From NCBI GenBank assembly GCA_003956705.1, contig QZCP01000064.1:62001-126000 (forward strand): a DNA stretch of 64,000 bases, written 5' to 3'. Position 1 is the first letter of the stretch, and each line of letters begins with the position of its first letter. This stretch comes from Brevipalpus yothersi. Its lineage: Eukaryota; Arthropoda; Arachnida; Trombidiformes; Tenuipalpidae. Below are positions 58,901 through 64,000 of the stretch, piece after piece. Position numbers and translations under genes: made by a program. Below the pieces are notes generated by a model, which was given only the letters and a program-made list of their open reading frames with translations, made no database searches and had not been told where the DNA came from.

Positions 58901-61252
58901 CTTAATTCAAATTGGTAGTGAAAGGAAATGGACACATTCAGCCACGGAAGGGAATATAGTTCTATTCATAAAGATAGATCACCGGAAACACTGTGATGCT
59001 GCATCTGAAATGTACACTCAATCTTAATCCTTGTTCATATTGACATCTGGAATATACAATCAAAAAATATCGATGTTGATCTCTTAAGAGGATGGAAAAA
59101 ATTTTCACTAATACACAATGTACGACAAAGCATGAGATTTATGATAGAATGGAATTTGTAACAATCTGAATGATGAGATCCTACAACGGATCGAATCAAA
59201 CTAATCCATTGGGTGGCCACATGCTATGAATAATTGAATAGCTCAAAATAGAATCATAGCTCAATATCAAACTATTATAAACTGATGAATACCGTTAACA
59301 TATTGAAAAGAATTGTCCATAATTTGTTTTATGCTCCTCTTACATCATATTTCATATTGTTAACGGTACATACTGTTTGATCAATTGGTCTCTAAATTCA
59401 AGAATTAGTTCAAGATAATAGTGAATTAATTGCATTTGAGACTTCCTGTGCATCAAATAATGCCTAATACATCTAATAACAGTGAAAAAGTTAAATATTA
59501 GGTATAAATTTTGATATAAACCAACGAGAATCAGTGTATTTCCGACACTTAACAAGGAAAATTGGCTGATATATCGTATGAAGTTCTCGTAAGCGTCTTG
59601 AAGTCTTGTAAAACTATGGAATCTAAGAATAACTACTCAAACTCATAAAAACTGTGTATTTCAAACATTAAGAAAAGTATCACCTCAATAAAATGTGTAA
59701 TGTTCTAAAATCGATGGTCATAAATTTGCTGAAACATTTAATGATCCATAAGGATCAATAAACCTGGTTAGCTAGATTTAAAGGTCAAAAAGCAGTACCT
59801 ATCCAAACAATAGCCCGTTAGCTGAATATTTCAAAACTTTTGCTCCATTTGTTTCACGGCTAGCAAAATTGTGAGATTTGAACTTCATTTCCCTTAATCT
59901 TAAACTATTCTTTTCATAGATTTATGAGGCTCAGGTTCCTCGAATTATGAGAATTCTCTCCTTATTCACTGAATGACAGAAAGTAAGATTGGCACTAAGT
60001 GACATTATTAAAATGAATTCTCAAAAGATCAGTTAGGATATTCAATGATCAGCGCTGTTCAGTGATTCTTCTGCAGCAAAATGTCGAAGCAATCTTCGAA
60101 CCATTTTTTCTAGAACTTCAATATAACTTTATTCAGTTCGAGTCAAGAAAGTTAGCAAAAACTTTTTTCTATAAGTTCAAAACTTCTTACTCGTTTCTCT
60201 AACAAAGCCTAGAATATTTTCCAGGGTTACTGATTGTATAGAAATTGTACAGATGGAATTTGTGTTTGAATGAGATCTGTCTCTATTACAAAAATGAATT
60301 TCCATGAATGTTCACCAAAAACTGTCGTGATCAAAAAATTTTACTCTTATGTATCAGAGAGGAATCATTCCTTTGGACCAATAAGGTTATTTAATAGGGT
60401 GCTAATTTAAATTGAATCATCAATGAATCAAAATAATGGGTATTAGAGGTTTAATATTTTCTTCTACCACGAATAGAGTACCATTAAGATCTAACACTCA
60501 AATTTATTCTACTCTAGCTTCTTGTTCCGATTTGAGCGATGACAGGTGAATGAGAAATTATAAGTTCAGTCTGCACCTCGGAATGAATGGAATGATTGCA
60601 GTAGTTTCACTGAAATTGTATGAAAAGTAATTCTGAAGAGCTCAATTTTACTAATGGATGATGTCTGAAATGTCTAGACCAACAGATCGTAAATGATGAA
60701 AATTGAGGTGTACAAATGGACTAAAATTATGTGTACAATTCATTTATGGAAATTTTCAGATTACATGCCAAAATTAATCGAGTTTGAGTATCAAAAGTTC
60801 GAAGACAATTCTAGAACTCTTAATAGACAGAATGAAGAGATAAGCAAAATTCGATCCTTATTATGAGGACGAAAGAATTTTACCCAAATAAAGACGATCT
60901 TAATTAGTTTCGAGAATGCAATCAGAACTTTATGGAAGACTATGGATAATTTCGATCGGATTAGAAGCCTCCTGATGATGAATTATAGAATATACAGAGC
61001 TCAGAGAAAGACAGCCCTTTGTAACCACAATTTTAGAACTCGAATCGAAAATTCGAAAAACTTCACTTTTGCTTATTCATTTGAAGTTCTTTTGAAAATT
61101 CTGAGTACATTTCACTCACCAATGATATAATCATATTCTTTTTCCCAAGAACTTCTAGTGACCGGATATCCAGAATCACTTTTTCGAAGAAACCAAAAAC
61201 TTAACAGAGGCACAAGTGCTGGAACAATTGCTACTCCAGATTTAAGAAACAT
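46700..61252 (-). CDS. GMC-family flavoprotein oxidoreductase (glucose/choline dehydrogenase-like), six exons
   Basis: Exons (minus): 61120-61252, 58074-58466, 56641-56772, 49023-49144, 47671-47841, 46700-47599. All have GT-AG ends and fitting phases (1, 1, 1, 0, 0), giving 616 residues, normal for the family. A hydrophobic N-terminus (signal or anchor, about residues 1-20) is followed by the FAD-binding YDYIIVGAGSAGAVLANRL, GGSSVLNVMLYVRGN (GMC signature 1 region), YHGRGGPL, GTIRRGARCSTAKA, GGAINSPQLLMLSGIGP (GMC signature 2) and PVGENLQDH. The C-terminal catalytic pair is His at about 535 (IYHPVGTC) and Asn at about 581 (SGNTNAPTIM). Known: insect and mite GMC enzymes oxidise sugars, alcohols or ecdysteroids with FAD; the substrate is not predictable here. 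The third intron is about 7.5 kb and contains two zinc-binding genes. Divergent from Rab6. Confidence 0.92.
47842..49022 (-). other. GMC intron 4
   Basis: AT-rich, no gene recognised; one ambiguous base at 48191. Confidence 0.8.
49862..49926. repeat. (GA)n microsatellite
   Basis: A pure GA run, seen directly. Confidence 0.95.
51794..51815. repeat. (CT)n tract at the edge of segmental copy B
   Basis: Directly precedes the first base of paralogy with copy A, which is likewise preceded by (CT)n at 4958-5019. Confidence 0.9.
52651..53061 (-). CDS. Small zinc-binding-domain protein, copy B1
   Basis: 136 residues from ATG 53061 (MSNANQ), no intron, same length as copy B2. Probable zinc ligands: CRKCC near residues 16-20, Cys near 53 (TGLSC), and CPHNCGAKLGSWDYRC near 80-95. 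The order CxxC...C...P-L-x-WF...CPxxCxAKLGS parallels the C-terminal zinc domain of DUSP12 and the related region of RNF180; here it stands alone. It diverges most from the other two copies at the N-terminus and the tail (VKPDDWGYNPPGY). Nested in a GMC-oxidoreductase intron on the same strand, so it needs its own promoter or is a retained passenger. The open frame, equal length and spread of substitutions suggest a working gene. Role unknown. Confidence 0.6.
   Translation of the reverse strand: MSNANQRNDPLIILRCRKCCGYLVERCNVRRVENPSAFNKLKPKGYFLTGLSCWGAGYSGPLGWFDVNPCISEERGKILCPHNCGAKLGSWDYRCETHRDMVFFIDKAVEEYTVPVGEPIVKPDDWGYNPPGYNNA
53520..53930 (-). CDS. Small zinc-binding-domain protein, copy B2
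   Basis: 136 residues from ATG 53930 (MSNVLE). Ligand-like residues C16, C19, C53, C80 and C84; GPLCWFD; ILCPHDCGAKLGSWDYR; a tail ending SYNPPGYIID. It is the closest relative of copy A at 5892-6257, which differs by a premature TAG. The upstream spacer of about 450 bases between this gene and B1 repeats the flank of B1, showing tandem duplication. Same interpretation as B1: a stand-alone DUSP12/RNF180-type zinc-binding domain of unknown role, nested within the GMC intron. Confidence 0.6.
   Translation of the reverse strand: MSNVLERNNPRVVLRCKKCCGFLVERSGVRKVENPSASNKLKPKGYFLTGLSCWGAGYDGPLCWFDIIPGQGEERGKILCPHDCGAKLGSWDYRYKTHRGMVFFIDKAVEEYIVPIGETIKYPGLWSYNPPGYIID
55288..55350. repeat. (GAGAAA)-type repeat
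   Basis: GAGAGAAA units repeated several times, seen directly. Confidence 0.9.
56773..58073 (-). other. GMC intron 2
   Basis: AT-rich, nothing recognised. Confidence 0.8.
58467..61119 (-). other. GMC intron 1 (2.7 kb)
   Basis: AT-rich, nothing recognised; first introns often hold regulatory DNA but none is visible. Confidence 0.8.
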
Positions 61253-61675
61253 CACACTAAAGGTTATCGATTGAACCCTATAGTGTAGAACTAAGTCACA
61301 TTAGAACAATTCGTCGATATTCGATGAAGTGATGATCGAATGACAACAAGCTACCGGTGAACTGAAACGAAAGTGAGAAACATTTGTGAGATGGAGAGTT
61401 GATAATGATTGGTACATTCGATGAAAATCCAATCAGTGTGAACATCCGAACAAGATGACCGGATATTAGCCCCCCGTTCAAATTGATAGTTTGATTTATT
61501 GATAGTCGAAACACAACTTTCACAATAACAGCAACTGGTGCTGGACGGTGCTGATGAATGCTGACATGATTGTGTATGCTATGTGTATGTGTGTGTACTG
61601 ATTTTCGAGTATGATGAGCTACCTTCAACACGATGGTGGTGGGATATACGATGGAGAAAGAGAATGATCAGCACG

Positions 61676-61729
<54 letters not shown>

Positions 61730-62361
61730 GAATGTAGAGAGGAGAAGTGACCAGCCCACTGATGATGACGCTGATTTGCTAAAAATAAGCAAAAGAGAAA
61801 GAGAGAGAGAGATGATGAAATTCGTTGGTGTACCCTTAAGTGGACCAAGCGCGTTTCGGGATGCAGTCCACTTGCCGTTATACTGTATTATGGGGTCGAC
61901 AAGATTTGCATCCCATTTCATACGCGGCGGCATCTGATGTTGGTACTTACAAGTGTTCACCGTGATCACCAATCACAAACCCGTTATGTTTTGATGTGTG
62001 TGATAATTTTATTCTTAACGGATTAAGAAGATTAGAGAGGAAAATTTTTCTCCTTCCTTCTAATCTTTAGTATCAAGTTATCGGATGTCCCAAAGAAGGA
62101 TGCTGAATGGGATGAATCTTAACAGGTAGCAGATGGAGCCACCTTTGATGACTCATGAGTCACTATTAATTTTGACGTTCAAAAAATTTTTGATCTCTCA
62201 CAAACAAGACAATTAAGAGAAGTAGTTTGTGATAAAATTTTATTATTATTATTTTGATTCCTTATTTTGATTACAATTGGATTGGGAAAAGTTTTCTGAT
62301 CCTTTTAAGATCATCCATCCAAGATCTAGTTTACCTGCTGTGCTGTGTACATTCGTTCACA
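61253..62361. promoter_or_regulatory. Divergent intergenic region between GMC oxidoreductase and Rab6
   Basis: The two genes start head to head about 1.1 kb apart, so both promoters should lie here. Contains (CT)n at about 61678-61724 and an inverted repeat AAGTGGAC...GTCCACTT with 20 bases between the arms (about 61839-61874), in a GC-richer patch that may be a 5' UTR exon or a binding site. No TATA box assigned. Confidence 0.4.
61678..61724. repeat. (CT)n microsatellite
   Basis: A pure CT run in the divergent promoter region. Confidence 0.95.
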
Positions 62362-63734
62362 ATGTCTTCACCGAGCGATTTTGGTAATCCGCTGAAAAAA
62401 TTTAAGCTGGTTTTTTTAGGTGAACAATCAGGTAAGACAATTGATGTCTATTTATTTTGTTTTTTTTATGCCATCTTCTCTGTTGTTTTGACCTTTTGTC
62501 AGTGATGTAGGATGATTTGTTTATTGATTTAATATCAGTATTGATTGTTATTTTTCGTTGTTGATTGCTTAATCGTTCATCTGCTATGTCTATCGTGGAA
62601 TTGCAATGTTGTGATGAATTCTGTTTCCATTTTACATGATCAACTTGCCGCGTTTTATTTTGATGTGTGGTCTTATTGGTGGTGTCAACTGATCGAATTT
62701 GTGTGATGATTAAAGTTGGAAAAACCTCCCTGATCACAAGATTCATGTACGATACATTCGACAATACTTATCAAGCCACAATTGGAATAGATTTTCTCTC
62801 CAAAACTATGTACTTGGAAGAGCGAACGGTGAGCTTAGTCATTTAACTGATTATTTTTTATGGTCTAAAATATGTTCAATTTTTCCTCCTAAATTGTAGG
62901 TAAGGTTGCAATTATGGGATACAGCTGGCCAAGAAAGATTCCGAAGCCTGATCCCGAGTTACATTAGAGATTCAACTGTGGCAGTTGTTGTCTATGACAT
63001 CACAAGTAATTATCTTAGATTCATCTCCAATTTCATCAGCCTAATTATCAAATACTTTATAACTTTATATTTCCCATCGCATTTCAGATGCTAATTCATT
63101 CCAGCAAACCTCAAAATGGATTGATGATGTTAGGACTGAGAGAGGGAATGATGTGATTATAATGCTTGTAGGCAACAAAACCGATCTCCAAGACAAAAGG
63201 TAATCATGCCAGTAATCCTCTTCTGGCTAAATCTATCGATTTTTTATTTTCTCTCATCTGTGTCTCTCTTCTCCATTCCTGTCAACCTAGACAAGTAACA
63301 ACAGAAGAAGGCGAGAAGCGAGCCAAAGAGTTGAACGTTATGTTCATCGAAACGAGCGCTAAATCAGGTTATAACGTGAAACAGGTAAGCATTCCATATT
63401 AGGTAACTGGTTGTATATAATTTTTGCTTTTTTCCGATAAAATTCATATCTCAATGCTCTAATTATCTTGCTTCTGAAAATTTTTCCCTTTAAAGCTCTT
63501 CAGACGTGTAGCAGCGGCCTTACCAGGCATGGAACAGACATCGAAAGTGAAGGAAGATAGTGAGTCACTTGAACATATCGAATATCTTACATCATGTTCC
63601 CCTTATCTTACCCATCATTTAGTAAAATTTTTACTCATTGTTACTCTCTATCACTCTTCCGTTTAGTTGTGGAAGTCGACTTGAAAGATACGCCAAGCGA
63701 AGCTCCTAAGGATGATAGTGGTTGCTCCTGCTGA
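62362..63734 (+). CDS. Rab6: Rab6 small GTPase, seven exons
   Basis: Exons: 62362-62431, 62716-62828, 62900-63005, 63088-63199, 63291-63384, 63496-63559, 63667-63734, all GT-AG with continuous phase, giving 208 residues, the canonical Rab6 length. Landmarks: P-loop GEQSVGKTS (20-28), switch I with TYQATIGIDFLSKTMYLEE, switch II WDTAGQERFRSLIPSYIRDS, NKTD guanine-specificity motif, ETSAKSGYNVKQ, and the C-terminal CSC double-cysteine prenylation site. Known: Rab6 controls retrograde Golgi-to-ER and intra-Golgi transport and Golgi exit vesicles. Exon 3 begins with GTAAGG right after its acceptor, a sequence that itself looks like a donor. No AATAAA in the first 100 bases after the stop. Confidence 0.97.
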
Positions 63735-64000
63735 TAGTTATAATTTATTATTTAAACCAAATCTCTTGGATATAATACCATTTTTTAACATTCTTTATTC
63801 CTCGAAATACAAATGCTTTTGAACAATAATGGAGCATCTTAAAGTTTGCAGCTTCAAATATTCATGCATTTCAACCGCTCTTTAAAAGGAAAAATTTTAG
63901 CTAAATAAGTTGATCATTTTAAATGTTTCATACCGCAATGATTGATGGAAATGTATTCCAATTTTTGTCATTTGTTTTTCCAATCAACGAGATAAGAAAT
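63735..64000. other. Rab6 3' flank to window edge
   Basis: AT-rich, presumably 3' UTR and beyond; nothing else recognised. Confidence 0.5.

Overview
This window looks like arthropod nuclear DNA, most likely from an acariform (spider-mite-like) mite. It is AT-rich, its genes carry GT-AG introns, it has dense (GA)n/(CT)n microsatellites, and its orthologues are animal ones: ceramide kinase, an SLC41 Mg2+ transporter, a GMC oxidoreductase, Rab6 and DEG/ENaC channels. The mite assignment is inference from gene content. Two runs of N (4617-4957 and 40016-40704) sit inside (CT)n tracts, and there is one isolated N at 48191.

Layout. 0-4.6 kb: a possibly 5'-partial zinc-knuckle protein with a degenerate DEDDh exonuclease fold, a GT31 galactosyltransferase pseudogene split by a 339-bp hAT-type MITE, and an internally deleted F-box pseudogene. 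5-16 kb: copy A of a segmental duplication carrying a zinc-binding-domain gene, then two intact intronless alpha-1,3-fucosyltransferase genes (GT10) with an intact two-exon F-box gene between them. Each fucosyltransferase lies next to ceramide-kinase 3' exons; those beside copy 1 are dead and those beside copy 2 belong to the intact ceramide kinase gene (five exons, 15.0-21.5 kb, minus strand). 21.5-28 kb is gene-poor: one degenerate reading frame and one two-exon secreted or membrane protein of unknown family.

28-36 kb: three DEG/ENaC-like channel genes on the plus strand, with an unrelated two-exon gene of unknown function between the first and second. Channels 2 and 3 share a near-identical 301-bp tract that looks like gene conversion. 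38-42 kb: a three-exon SLC41 transporter (minus). 43.5-46.4 kb: a tandem duplication of about 1.45 kb carrying two fucosyltransferase pseudogene fragments that share the same stop codon. 46.7-61.3 kb: a six-exon GMC oxidoreductase (minus); its 7.5-kb third intron hosts copy B of the segmental duplication, with two tandem intact zinc-binding genes. 62.4-63.7 kb: a complete seven-exon Rab6 (plus), divergent from the GMC gene.

The genes do not form one pathway. Rab6 (Golgi traffic) and the fucosyltransferases (Golgi glycosylation) are only loosely linked in function. The dominant theme is local duplication and decay: fucosyltransferase, ceramide-kinase exons, F-box, zinc-binding and channel genes have all been copied locally, several breakpoints fall at (CT)n tracts, and intact, truncated and dead copies coexist. 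No CRISPR, prokaryotic operon, rRNA or convincing tRNA was seen. All exon structures come from reading splice sites and phase by eye.
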